Part shown: positions 37,465-45,691 of the stretch, piece by piece
Numbering within the stretch: the first letter of the stretch is position 1
Layout of the letters: each line of letters starts with the position of its first letter
Assembly: GCF_902506505.1 (NCBI RefSeq)
Contig: NZ_LR733406.1
Coordinates: forward strand, 1,760,117 to 1,824,116
DNA length: 64,000 nt
Direction: 5' to 3'
Source of the DNA: Pseudomonas sp. 8AS
Lineage (GTDB): Bacteria > Pseudomonadota > Gammaproteobacteria > Pseudomonadales > Pseudomonadaceae
Translations under genes and position numbers: made by a program
Notes under the pieces: generated by a model
Databases searched by the model: none
The model's input: the letters and a program-made list of their open reading frames with translations, nothing else
What the model was told of the DNA's origin: nothing

Positions 37465-37701
37465 TCAGTCTTGCTCCTGCAGCCACTCGCGTGGCACCTG
37501 CTCCTTGAGCAGCAGCTGGCACTGCTGGCTTTCCGGGTCGAAGACGATCAGCGCCTGGCCCTTGAGCAGGGCCTTGCGCGCCCGTTCGACGCGGGTCGCC
37601 AGGGGCGTTTCGTCGCCGTTGTCGGTGCCTTCGCGGCTGACGAAATCCTCCAGCAGGCGGGTCAGGGTCTCGGCTTCGAGCAGGTCGTGGGGGATCAGCA
37701 T
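37465..37701 (-). CDS. YheU family protein
   Basis: This 78-aa soluble protein starts MLIPHDLLEAETLTRLLEDF and carries REGT, ARKALLKGQALIVFD and the C-terminal Gln-rich end typical of the YheU (UPF0270) family. The function is unknown. ATG 37701 begins the conserved sequence. It is convergent with the YnfA gene. Confidence 0.9.
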   Translation of the reverse strand: MLIPHDLLEAETLTRLLEDFVSREGTDNGDETPLATRVERARKALLKGQALIVFDPESQQCQLLLKEQVPREWLQEQD

Positions 37702-37800
37702 GGCGGGTTCTCGTTGGCGGGCGGCCATTCTAGGGGCTGTTGCGGTTTGTCGCGAACCGCGTTGCCGCGCCATTCTGCCGGATTCGCTTGCCGCTAGCGC

Positions 37801-40569
37801 TTACTGGCCAACCCTTGAGCCCTGCTGCTGGGGCTGGTCGAGCAGGTAGCGATCCAGGGTGCTGTAGAGCAGCTGGCAGTCCAGCGGCTTGCCGAGGAAG
37901 TCGTTCATGCCGGAGCGGGCGCCGTGTTCGCGGTGCTCGTCGAGGATATGCGCGGTCAGGGCAATGATCGGCACGGCCGGCAGGCGGCGGCTGTGCTCCA
38001 GCTGGCGGATCTGCCGGGTGGCGTCGAAGCCGTCCAGCTCGGGCATCTCGCAGTCCATCAGGATCAGCTGGATCGCGGCCGGGTCGCGCTGGTACTCGGC
38101 CACCGCGGCCAGGCCGTTGCCGACCAGGCGCACGCAGTAGCCGCGCTTCTTCAGGAAGCCCTGTACCACCAGCTGGTTCACCGCATTGTCCTCGGCGACC
38201 AGGATGCACGGCGTGGCGCCGCCGGCACCGTGCGGCTCGGTGAGGGCCGGGCGGGGTGCGCTGCGCCGTTCGCTGTACAGCTCCAGCAGGGTGCTGCGCA
38301 GGCTGGTGAGGGCCACCGGTAGCGGCAGGTTGAGCAGGCGCAGGCCGTGCTGCTGCGGCAATTGCGGCTGTTGCTGCGGCGGGTGCAGGAGCAGGATGCG
38401 CTGGCCGGGCTCCAGGCTCGGGCCGATGCTGTCCAGCCAGTGACCGATGCTGCCCGGCCAGGGCGTCATCAGCACCAGCAGCGGCGGGCTCCTGAAGTCG
38501 TCCAGGTAGTCCGCCAGGCGTTGCGGGTCCTGGCAGCGCTCGGTGCGCATGCCCCAACGCCCGAGCAGGTGGCCGAGGGCTTCCAGGCCGAGGCCGTCCA
38601 GCGAGCAGAGCAGGGCGCTGCGGCCGTTGAGCAGGGCGGCCAGCTCGTCGGGCTGCTCACTCACCGCCTGCAGCGGGATATCGAAGGCGAAGCGGCTGCC
38701 CTGGCCCGGGGTGCTCTGCACCTCGATGCGCCCGTGCATCATCTCCACCAGTTCCTTGCTGATCACCAGGCCCAGGCCGCTGCCGCCGTAGCGCCGGGTG
38801 GTGCTGGAGTCGCCCTGTGCGAAGGACTTGAACAGCTGGCCGAGGCTGTCGGCGCGGATGCCGATGCCGCTGTCGCGGATGGCGAAGAGCAGGTGCGCCT
38901 GGCCCCGGCTGTCGCTGCGGAGGCAGATGTGCAGGGCCACGTGGCCCTCCTGGGTGAACTTCAGGGCGTTGCTCAGCAGGTTCATCAGTACCTGCTTGAG
39001 GCGCATCGGGTCGCCCTTGATGCGCCGGGGCACGCCGCGCTCCAGGCTGACGTAGAGGCGCAGGCGCTTCTCCAGGGCCTGGCTGGTGAACAGGCTGAGG
39101 GTGTCGGACACCAGCTGTTCGAGGTCGAACTCGATCTCCTCCAGACTGAGCTTGCCGGACTCGATGCGGGCGTAGTCGAGGATGTCGTTGATCACCGTCA
39201 TCAGCGAGCTGCCGGAGCTGCTGATGGTGTCCACGTAGAAGCGCTGGTTGCGGTCCAGGCTGGTTTCGCGCAGCAGCTGCAGCATGCCCAGCACGCCGTT
39301 CAGCGGGGTGCGAATCTCGTGGCTCATCTTGGCCAGGAAGCGGCTCTTGGCCAGGTTCTCGAGCGCCGCCTGCTCGGCGGCCTGGCGCGAGCGGTAGCCT
39401 TCCTCCTTGAGCAGGTTGATGCGGTCGGCCAGGCCGATGGACAGGGTCAGCAGCTCGATGGTCACCCCGACCTTGACCACCGCCGAGCCGTAGATGCCGA
39501 ACAGCTCCACCCCCAGCGAGCCGCTGGTGACCAGCATGAAGGCGACCAGCAGCACGCTCCAGGCCAGCACGTAGTAGGAGCCATGGCGGATGCCCCGGCG
39601 CCAGGCATACATCCCGGTCAGCAGCAGCAGCAGCGAGACCACCAGCACGACGAGGCTGGCGAGGATGTTCCAGGCCTGCAGGCCGATCAGCGGCGCCGAC
39701 AGCAGGCCGCCGAGGACCGCCAGCATGAGCAGGCGCAGGCCGCGGTCCAGGCGCGGGAAGTGCAGACGGGTGTGCAGGAAGTGCCGGCTGAACTGGGTGG
39801 CGCTCAGGCAGTGCAGGTACATCAGGATGTAGATGCTCACCGACTGCAGGGCCACGTGGTCGGGCAGCAGCTTGAACAGCATGCCGTCGAAGCAGGCGGC
39901 GAACAGGCCGACGTTGACGTTGTAGATCAGGTACCAGAAATAGGCGCGCTCGCGCAGCGAGATGAACAGGAACAGGTTGTAGATGAACATGGCAAACAGC
40001 ACGCCGTAGAAGGCGCCGTTGATGCCCATGAGGTTTTCCTGGGCCGCCGCGCTGGCCCCGTAGGTGCTGAAGAACAGCGGCACGAACAGGGTGCTGGTGC
40101 TTTCCACGCGCAGCAGCAGGGTGTTGCTGCCGTGCGCCAGCTGCAGGGGGAACCAGAAGTGGCGAACCTGCACCGGGCGCTGGGCGAAGGCGAAGCTGTC
40201 GCCGCTCTGCTGGTGCTGCAGGTTGCCGTCGGCGTCCTGCAGGTAGACGTCGATGCGGTCGAGCAGGGCGTAGTTGACTTCCAGGTAGCCGGAGAGCGGT
40301 TGCGGGCGGCTGTTGACCAGGCGCAGCCTGAACCACCACACCGAGGCATTCTTGCCGAGGTTGGCGTGGTCGCCGTCGATGCCCTGGAAGGCGCTGTCCG
40401 GCAGTTGCTGCACCTGGGCGGGGCTGAGACTGCCGTCGCGGTCTTCGTGGTAGCCCATGTAGGGCGCCAGCGACAGGCGCAGCTCGTCCCGGTCCAGGGG
40501 CGCCGGGGCGAGGGCCCAGAGGGGGCTGGCGAGGCACAACAGGAGCACGGCCAGACAGAAGCGAGGCAT
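37801..40569 (-). CDS. Hybrid histidine kinase with 7TMR-DISM sensor
   Basis: This 922-aa inner-membrane protein has a signal peptide (1-20), a periplasmic 7TMR-DISMED2 domain (about 30-165), seven membrane spans (about 183-380), HisKA with [11 protein letters not shown] (His417), HATPase with NALKFT and GGSGLGL (about 530-635), a degenerate receiver-like stretch, and a C-terminal receiver with ILVAEDN and [10 protein letters not shown] (phosphoacceptor Asp, about 790-905). The layout is that of RetS/LadS-type carbohydrate- or surface-sensing kinases. There is no Hpt domain and no response regulator beside it, so an outside partner is needed. Confidence 0.93.
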   Translation of the reverse strand: MPRFCLAVLLLCLASPLWALAPAPLDRDELRLSLAPYMGYHEDRDGSLSPAQVQQLPDSAFQGIDGDHANLGKNASVWWFRLRLVNSRPQPLSGYLEVNYALLDRIDVYLQDADGNLQHQQSGDSFAFAQRPVQVRHFWFPLQLAHGSNTLLLRVESTSTLFVPLFFSTYGASAAAQENLMGINGAFYGVLFAMFIYNLFLFISLRERAYFWYLIYNVNVGLFAACFDGMLFKLLPDHVALQSVSIYILMYLHCLSATQFSRHFLHTRLHFPRLDRGLRLLMLAVLGGLLSAPLIGLQAWNILASLVVLVVSLLLLLTGMYAWRRGIRHGSYYVLAWSVLLVAFMLVTSGSLGVELFGIYGSAVVKVGVTIELLTLSIGLADRINLLKEEGYRSRQAAEQAALENLAKSRFLAKMSHEIRTPLNGVLGMLQLLRETSLDRNQRFYVDTISSSGSSLMTVINDILDYARIESGKLSLEEIEFDLEQLVSDTLSLFTSQALEKRLRLYVSLERGVPRRIKGDPMRLKQVLMNLLSNALKFTQEGHVALHICLRSDSRGQAHLLFAIRDSGIGIRADSLGQLFKSFAQGDSSTTRRYGGSGLGLVISKELVEMMHGRIEVQSTPGQGSRFAFDIPLQAVSEQPDELAALLNGRSALLCSLDGLGLEALGHLLGRWGMRTERCQDPQRLADYLDDFRSPPLLVLMTPWPGSIGHWLDSIGPSLEPGQRILLLHPPQQQPQLPQQHGLRLLNLPLPVALTSLRSTLLELYSERRSAPRPALTEPHGAGGATPCILVAEDNAVNQLVVQGFLKKRGYCVRLVGNGLAAVAEYQRDPAAIQLILMDCEMPELDGFDATRQIRQLEHSRRLPAVPIIALTAHILDEHREHGARSGMNDFLGKPLDCQLLYSTLDRYLLDQPQQQGSRVGQ

Positions 40570-40623
40570 CCGCGAACCCCGTGGTTTTTATACGTTGTCG
40601 CCGCACTTTGCCCGGATGCGGGC

Positions 40624-40656
40624 GGTGCTTCAAGCACCGGCGCGATGCTGCGCCGG
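40624..40656 (-). terminator. Tandem hairpins, possible terminator of sulfur operon
   Basis: Two adjacent hairpins (GGTGCTT/AAGCACC at 40624-40638 and CCGGCGC/GCGCCGG at 40637-40656) follow the stop of the MBL gene read on the minus strand. There is no T-run in that direction, so termination efficiency is uncertain. Confidence 0.35.
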
Positions 40657-40677
40657 CTTTGTCGCGGCGGCGGGCAG

Positions 40678-41370
40678 TCAGCCCTGGCCGCAGGCGCGGT
40701 TGGCCGGTACGGCAACGTCCATCAGGCGCGGGTTGGCCAGCTTCAGCCCGGCCATCAGGCGGGCATAGGCCTCGGCATCGGCCACCTGCAGGCGCGGGTT
40801 GTGCGCGGCCTCCTCGGCGATGCTGGAGCGCGTCCAGCCACGGTAGTCGTGGCCGGGCCAGACGGCGGTGTCGCCGGGCAGGGCCAGCAGGCGCTGCAGG
40901 CTGGCCCATTGCGCGCGGGCGTCGCCATTCTGGAAGTCGGTACGCCCGCTGCCGCGGATCAGCAGGGTGTCGCCGGTGAACAGCTGGGCCGCCTCGCCAG
41001 CGCCGGCCGGCAGCAGGAAGCAGTAGGAGTCGTCGGTGTGCCCGGGAGTGTGCCAGGCAATCAGCTCGCGCCGGCCGAAGCTCAGGCGCTGCCCGTCGGC
41101 GAAGGTGAAGCTGGCGCAGGTGCTGCCGCTCTCGGCGCCGAAGCCGCTGCGGCAGCCGGTGGCGGCGCGCAGGCCGCCGAGGGCGGTGATGTGGTCGGCA
41201 TGGGTGTGGGTGTCCACGGCCAGCACCAGGCGCAGCTGCAGCTCGCCGAGCAGGTGCAGGTAATCGTCCAGCTTGTCCTTGACCGGATCGATCAGCACCG
41301 CTTCGCCCTGGTCGGCGAGCAGGTAGGTGTAGGTCGAGCTGACACTATCGAAGAATTGGCGAAACAGCAT
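40678..41370 (-). CDS. MBL-fold persulfide-dioxygenase-like protein
   Basis: This 230-aa protein resembles ETHE1/Blh persulfide dioxygenases: SVSSTYTYLLAD near the start, THTHADH metal motif, HTPGHTDDS, TGDTLLIRGSGRTDFQ and PGHDY. The family oxidises glutathione persulfide to sulfite using one Fe(II). Its placement behind a CsoR-family repressor, rhodanese and TauE supports that role over glyoxalase II. The ATG is adjacent to the TauE stop, so co-transcription is likely. Confidence 0.88.
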   Translation of the reverse strand: MLFRQFFDSVSSTYTYLLADQGEAVLIDPVKDKLDDYLHLLGELQLRLVLAVDTHTHADHITALGGLRAATGCRSGFGAESGSTCASFTFADGQRLSFGRRELIAWHTPGHTDDSYCFLLPAGAGEAAQLFTGDTLLIRGSGRTDFQNGDARAQWASLQRLLALPGDTAVWPGHDYRGWTRSSIAEEAAHNPRLQVADAEAYARLMAGLKLANPRLMDVAVPANRACGQG

Positions 41371-41371
41371 T

Positions 41372-42127
41372 TCAGGCTCCTCCGAGGAGTTTTTGCGCGG
41401 CCAGCGACAGGCTGACCACGACCAGCATCAGGGCAAACAGACGTTGCAGCAGTGGCCCGCCGAGGCGTTGCGCCAGCAGGTTGCCACCCAGCACGCCGAG
41501 CGCACCGCCGACGGCCAGGCTGGCGAGCAGCAGGGGCGACGGGTTGGCGCCACTCAGGTAGAGGACGAAGCCGCCGCCGGAGACCAGGGCGATCACCGCC
41601 ATCGAGGTGGCCGTGGCGGCCAGCATGGACAGCGGGGTGAACCAGAGCAGGGCCGGCACCACCAGGAAGCCGCCGCCGACGCCGAGCAGCCCGGAGAGCA
41701 GGCCGACCGCCAGGCCGATGCCGACCAGCGGCAGGTGGCGGGTGATGGCCTGCTCGTGGCGCGGCAGGCGGGCGCCGTGCCACATGCGCCAGGCCGACCA
41801 CAGCACCAGCAGGCAGAAGGCGATGATCAGCGGCGCCTCGGCAACGAAGCGCCCCAGCCACTGGCCCAGGGCATTGCCCGGCAGGCCGCACAGGCTCAGC
41901 AGCAGCACCGGGCGCCAGGCCACCAGGCCCTGGAAGGCCCGTGGGATAGCGCCGACCAGGGCGGTCAGGGCCACGGCGCCGAGGCTCACGCCGATGGCGT
42001 CGCGCAGCGGCAGGTGCAGGCTGAGCAGCAGCGGCAGGGCCACCAGCGAGCCGCCGGCACCGGTCAGGCCGAGCAGCAGGCCGAGCACCACGCCGATGCC
42101 GAGGGTCTCGAACAGCAACCCCTCCAT
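41372..42127 (-). CDS. TauE/SafE family sulfur-compound permease
   Basis: This 251-aa membrane protein has about eight spans and the duplicated glycine-rich motif GLTGAGGSLVALPLLL / GLLGVGGGFLVVPALL. Family members export or import sulfite, sulfoacetate or other organosulfur anions. ATG 42127 overlaps the rhodanese stop (TGATG). In this operon it most plausibly exports sulfite made by the dioxygenase; that is inference. Confidence 0.9.
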   Translation of the reverse strand: MEGLLFETLGIGVVLGLLLGLTGAGGSLVALPLLLSLHLPLRDAIGVSLGAVALTALVGAIPRAFQGLVAWRPVLLLSLCGLPGNALGQWLGRFVAEAPLIIAFCLLVLWSAWRMWHGARLPRHEQAITRHLPLVGIGLAVGLLSGLLGVGGGFLVVPALLWFTPLSMLAATATSMAVIALVSGGGFVLYLSGANPSPLLLASLAVGGALGVLGGNLLAQRLGGPLLQRLFALMLVVVSLSLAAQKLLGGA

Positions 42128-42669
42128 CAACGGTTCCAGGGCATGCGCGCCAGCAGCAGGGCCATGCCGCAGGTGTTGCTGATGCCGGCGAAGGTCAGCC
42201 CGGCGCCGACGAAGGCGGCCAGGCCGTACCAGCCGGGGTGCAGCCAGGTGCCGAGGATGCAGCCGAGCAGCACCAGGCTGCCGGCAGTGATCTGCACCTG
42301 GCGCTGCAGGCTGATCACGCCGCTGGCGGCCTGGTTCAGCGGCATGCTGCAGGCCACGCAGGCCTCGGTGCCGCCCTCGACCACCTGGATGCCGGGCAGC
42401 AGGTGCTGCAGCTGTTCGGCGGCGCGCTGGGCGCGCTGGCCGCGCTGGCACAGCAGGTAGAGCTCATCGCCGCTGTGCAGGCCTTCGCTCTTGAGCTGGG
42501 CCACCAGTTGCTCGGGGTTGAGCTGGTCGAGCGGCACATTGCGCGCCCCGGCCACATGCTGGGCGCGGAATTCCGCCGGGCTGCGCACGTCGATGAGAAA
42601 ACGCACCCGGCCCTGGTGCTGGGCGGCGGCGAAGCGCGGGGCGTCGATCAGGCAGAAAGACTGGTTCAT
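42127..42669 (-). CDS. Rhodanese-domain protein with C-terminal membrane segment
   Basis: The product is 180 aa. Residues 1-110 form a rhodanese domain with FLIDVRSPAEFR and the catalytic Cys in LLCQRGQRA. The C-terminal part has two membrane spans (about 128-175), as in the DUF2892/YgaP family. It moves sulfane sulfur between thiols at the inner membrane. GGGAG lies before the ATG and overlaps a possible operator. It starts 19 bp after the repressor gene. Confidence 0.9.
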   Translation of the reverse strand: MNQSFCLIDAPRFAAAQHQGRVRFLIDVRSPAEFRAQHVAGARNVPLDQLNPEQLVAQLKSEGLHSGDELYLLCQRGQRAQRAAEQLQHLLPGIQVVEGGTEACVACSMPLNQAASGVISLQRQVQITAGSLVLLGCILGTWLHPGWYGLAAFVGAGLTFAGISNTCGMALLLARMPWNR

Positions 42670-42671
42670 AG

Positions 42672-42690
42672 GGTACTCCCGGGGGGTATC
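42672..42690. promoter_or_regulatory. Possible internal CsoR-type operator / rhodanese RBS
   Basis: On the minus strand the bases read ATACCCCCCGGGAGTACCC, a G/C-tract pseudo-palindrome like CsoR-family operators. It lies in the 19-bp gap between the repressor stop and the rhodanese start. The GGGAG within it is also the likely ribosome binding site, so the resemblance may be accidental. Confidence 0.35.
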
Positions 42691-42958
42691 AAGTGTATTT
42701 GGTGAAGATGGCGCGCACGCGCGCCAGGGTTTCGGCATCGTCGCGCGCCGGGTCGAGCACGGTTTCCTCGAGCAGGCAGGCGAGCATTTCCTGGTAGGCC
42801 TTATCCAGGGCCTTGCGCGCGGCGGCGAACTGCTGGGCGATGGCCTCGCACTCCTCGCCGCGGCGGATCATCGCCTGGATGCCGCGGATCTGCCCTTCGA
42901 CGCGGGCCAGGCGCTTGAGCATGGCGTCCTGGTGGGGGGCGCGGTTTTCCGGGCTCAT
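42689..42958 (-). CDS. CsoR/RcnR-family transcriptional repressor, unusual Cys spacing
   Basis: This 89-aa all-helical DUF156 protein has LKRLARVEGQIRGIQAMIRRG and Cys residues at 37 and 61 only. Copper CsoR needs Cys-His-Cys, and persulfide CstR uses two Cys about 29 residues apart. Here no His precedes the second Cys, and the spacing is 24. It overlaps the DUF3365 gene by 4 bp. Together with downstream sulfur genes this suggests a thiol/persulfide sensor that represses its own operon. Confidence 0.85.
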   Translation of the reverse strand: MSPENRAPHQDAMLKRLARVEGQIRGIQAMIRRGEECEAIAQQFAAARKALDKAYQEMLACLLEETVLDPARDDAETLARVRAIFTKYT

Positions 42959-43515
42959 GGCTGTACCTCGCTAATTGGCCTGCGCAGGGTGAAGGCGCCG
43001 CGCAGTTCGCCCAGCTGGAAGCCGCGGGCCTGGTCCTGCGGATAGCGCTGATCGAGCAGCGCCGCCACGGGTGCCTTGATCTGGCTGCCGTGGCAGGCCA
43101 GGCAGGGCTCGCCGGTGGCGATGGCCTGCATGTAGCGGTATTCGCCATCGACCACGGCCGCCTGGCGCATCTGCGCCAGCGGCTCGCCGGCCTGGCTGCG
43201 CCGGGCGAAGTCTTCCAGCACCTGGCGTTCCCAGGCATCCGCCTGGTTGGCCGGGTTGCGCAGGCGCAGGGCCGTACGGCCGATGCGCCACGGGCTCTGG
43301 CTGTGCTGCTCGGCGATTTGCGGGGCGACCACCTGGCAGGCCTCGACCGCGGCAGTCGGGCCACCGCTGGCCACGGCCTGCTGCACGGTCTGCAACAGTT
43401 GCTGCTGGAACGGCGGAATCAGGCTGGCGGCTTCGGCAGCCAGGCGGTCGCTGTCGAGCGGGGCGGCGGCCCAGCTCAGGGCGGGCAGGGCGGCACAGAG
43501 AAATAGCAGGCGCAT
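42955..43515 (-). CDS. DUF3365 haem-binding periplasmic protein
   Basis: This 186-aa protein has a signal peptide (about 1-17, MRLLFLCAALPALSWA) and one c-type haem site CLACH (Cys138, Cys141, His142), as in the DUF3365/Tll0287 family. It is exported and may sense or transfer electrons with redox or sulfur ligands. It is the first gene of the sulfur operon, and the ATG follows GGGAG. Whether it has a role in persulfide handling is unknown. Confidence 0.87.
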   Translation of the reverse strand: MRLLFLCAALPALSWAAAPLDSDRLAAEAASLIPPFQQQLLQTVQQAVASGGPTAAVEACQVVAPQIAEQHSQSPWRIGRTALRLRNPANQADAWERQVLEDFARRSQAGEPLAQMRQAAVVDGEYRYMQAIATGEPCLACHGSQIKAPVAALLDQRYPQDQARGFQLGELRGAFTLRRPISEVQP

Positions 43516-43537
43516 GGAGAATACTCCCTGGTTTTGT

Positions 43538-43553
43538 ATACTCCATGGAGTAT
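43538..43553. promoter_or_regulatory. Perfect 16-bp palindrome, candidate repressor operator
   Basis: ATACTCCATGGAGTAT is a perfect palindrome 23 bases upstream of the first gene of the CsoR-family operon. A third half-site (ATACTCC) lies at 43521-43527. The TA-rich ends and C/G tracts fit operators of the CsoR family, so autoregulation is likely but unproven. Confidence 0.6.
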
Positions 43554-43598
43554 GTTGGCGAGGGCGTGCGAAGGCAAGGGCCGGTTGTCGGCCTGCGG

Positions 43599-45560
43599 CT
43601 ATCGGCCGCGGATCAGCTGGCGCAGTGGGAAGCGGTTGGGGTGGCAGGCCTCGGCCACGCTGCGCGGCAGCGGCAGCGGCTCGTCGTTCAGCCAGGCGGC
43701 CAGCAGCTCGCCACACAGCGGTGCAGTGATCAGCCCGCGCGAGCCGTGGCCGCTGTTGACGTAGAGGCCGTCCAGCCAGGGGCAGGGAGTATCCGGCACC
43801 TGGCGGGCATCCTTGCCGAGTACCGCGTAGGCGTTGGCGAAGGCCTGGCTGTCGGCCAGCGGGCCGACAATCGGCAGGTAGTCCGGGCTGGTGCAGCGGA
43901 AGGCGGCGCGCCCCTGCAGCTGCGCCGGGTCGAGCCGGTTGGCCTGCAGGCGCTGGCACAGGTCGGCGGAGATCTCCCGCAGCAGTTCGAGGTTGCCGGC
44001 ATGTTCGGCGGCGGTGGGCTCGCAGTCCTGGCTGTGGAAGTCGAAGCTGGCGCCGAGGGTGTGCTCGCCGGCCCGCGGCGGCGCCACGTAGCCGTCGGCA
44101 CAGACCACGCAGGCCAGTTCGCGGCTGCTTTCGGTCTGCGGCAGGCGGCTGATCTGCCCGCGGATGCGCTTGAGCGGCAGCGCGCTGGCGGCGGCGAAGC
44201 GTTTCACCTCGGCGGCGCCGGCCAGCACCGCGACCGGCGCCTCGGCCAGCAGGCGCTCGCCGTCGCGGGCTTGCCAGCGCCCGTCGATCCGCTCCAGCTG
44301 CAGCGCCTCGCTGTGCAGCAGCAGCTGGATGTTCGGCTGGCTGGCCAGCAGCTGGCACAGGGCTGGCGGGTGTACCCAGCCGGCGTCCGGGTAGAACAGG
44401 CCGCCGGCGGGCAGGGCAACACCGGCGCGGGCCTCGGCCTGTTCCCGGCTCAGCGCTTGCAGCAGGTCGGCTGGGAAGGCCGCCGCCAGGTGCGCCTGGC
44501 GCTCGTCTTCCTTGGCGTCGAAGGCCAGTTGCAGCACGCCGCAGGCGTCCCAGTCCTGCGGCCGCGGCAGGCGTTCGAGCAGGCGCCGGGTGTGGCCGAA
44601 ACCGCTGAGCACCAGCTGCGACAGGGCGGTGCCGTGGGCCGAGAGCTTCAGGTAGAGCACGCCCTGCGGATTGCCGGAGGCTTCCTGGGCGACCGCGCCG
44701 TGGCGCTCCAGCAGGCTCACCTGCCAGCCGCGGGCGGCCAGGCTGGCCGCCGTGGCGCAACCGGCCAGGCCGGCACCAATCACCAGCGCCTGGCGCTGCG
44801 CGGGGGCCGGCGTCGGGCGGGCGAACCAGGGCTTGGCCGGCGCCGGCGCGGGCCCGGCATAGTCGCCGCGCAGGTTCTCCCACTTCGTGCCGTGGCCGGG
44901 CACCCGGCGCATGGCGAAGCCGGCGGCGGCCAGGCCGCGGCGCACGAAACCGGTGCTGGCGAAGGTGCCCAGGCGGGTGCCGGGGACGGACAGGCGGGCG
45001 AGCTGGTCGAACAGCGCCTGGCTCCACATTTCCGGGTTCTTGGCCGGGGCGAAACCGTCGAGAAACCACACGTCGATGCGCGCATCCAGTTGCGGCAGCA
45101 GTTCCAGGGCGTCGCCGATCAGCAGGGTGAGGACCACCCGGCCGCCTGCCAGGACCAGGCGCTGAAAGCCGGCATGGATGGCCACGTACTGCTCCAGCAG
45201 CTGCGTCGCCCAGGGCGCCAGCTCCGGCCACAGGGCCAGGGCGCGTTGCAGGTCGGCGCGGTGCAGCGGGTATTTCTCCACGCTGACGAAGTGCAGCCGG
45301 GCATCGGCCGGCGCGCTCTGCTCGAACAGCTGCCAGGCGCAGAGGAAGTTGGTGCCGGTGCCGAAGCCGGTCTCGCCGATGACCAGGCGCCCACCGGCGG
45401 GCAGGGCGGCGCAGCGCTCGGCCAGCTGGGTGTTGGCGAGGAACACGTGGCGGGTCTCGCCGAGGCCGTCTTCGCGGGCAAAGTAGACATCGTCGAACTG
45501 GCGCGACAGGGGCTGGCCCTGTTCCGTCCAGTCGAGCTGGGCGTGGGGGGTATCGGTCAT
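43599..45560 (-). CDS. mnmC: Bifunctional tRNA mnm5s2U34 enzyme MnmC
   Basis: This 653-aa fusion has an N-terminal MnmD methyltransferase (GETGFGTGTNFL near residue 60, DAWFLDG-like VWFLDGFAPAKNPEMW) and a C-terminal FAD-dependent MnmC1 oxidase (VIGAGLAGCATAASLAARG near 265, NSGHGSRGLITAPL near the end). It finishes 5-methylaminomethyl-2-thiouridine at the tRNA wobble base. The length is normal for the family. It is separately transcribed from the neighbouring sulfur operon. Confidence 0.96.
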   Translation of the reverse strand: MTDTPHAQLDWTEQGQPLSRQFDDVYFAREDGLGETRHVFLANTQLAERCAALPAGGRLVIGETGFGTGTNFLCAWQLFEQSAPADARLHFVSVEKYPLHRADLQRALALWPELAPWATQLLEQYVAIHAGFQRLVLAGGRVVLTLLIGDALELLPQLDARIDVWFLDGFAPAKNPEMWSQALFDQLARLSVPGTRLGTFASTGFVRRGLAAAGFAMRRVPGHGTKWENLRGDYAGPAPAPAKPWFARPTPAPAQRQALVIGAGLAGCATAASLAARGWQVSLLERHGAVAQEASGNPQGVLYLKLSAHGTALSQLVLSGFGHTRRLLERLPRPQDWDACGVLQLAFDAKEDERQAHLAAAFPADLLQALSREQAEARAGVALPAGGLFYPDAGWVHPPALCQLLASQPNIQLLLHSEALQLERIDGRWQARDGERLLAEAPVAVLAGAAEVKRFAAASALPLKRIRGQISRLPQTESSRELACVVCADGYVAPPRAGEHTLGASFDFHSQDCEPTAAEHAGNLELLREISADLCQRLQANRLDPAQLQGRAAFRCTSPDYLPIVGPLADSQAFANAYAVLGKDARQVPDTPCPWLDGLYVNSGHGSRGLITAPLCGELLAAWLNDEPLPLPRSVAEACHPNRFPLRQLIRGR

Positions 45561-45691
45561 GGCGAAAGGTGCTGGCAGCCTGGGGCAAGGCGCGCATTGT
45601 AGCCGGAACTGTAGGCAGCTTCGCGGCTGTCGGCGTAGGCTTGGTGCTGCCGAATCCGCTAGGCTGAGCGGGTCAGACCAAGGAGCTGCAG

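Noticed and set aside
38347..41415. A 1022-codon open frame on the plus strand
   Set aside because: It is antisense to the hybrid kinase and the persulfide-dioxygenase-like gene, is rich in Gln/Ala/Val/His with no domain, and is a by-product of high G+C at third codon positions.
43545..45602. A 685-codon open frame on the plus strand
   Set aside because: It is antisense to mnmC and shows only low-complexity Gln/Gly/Ala/Val sequence.
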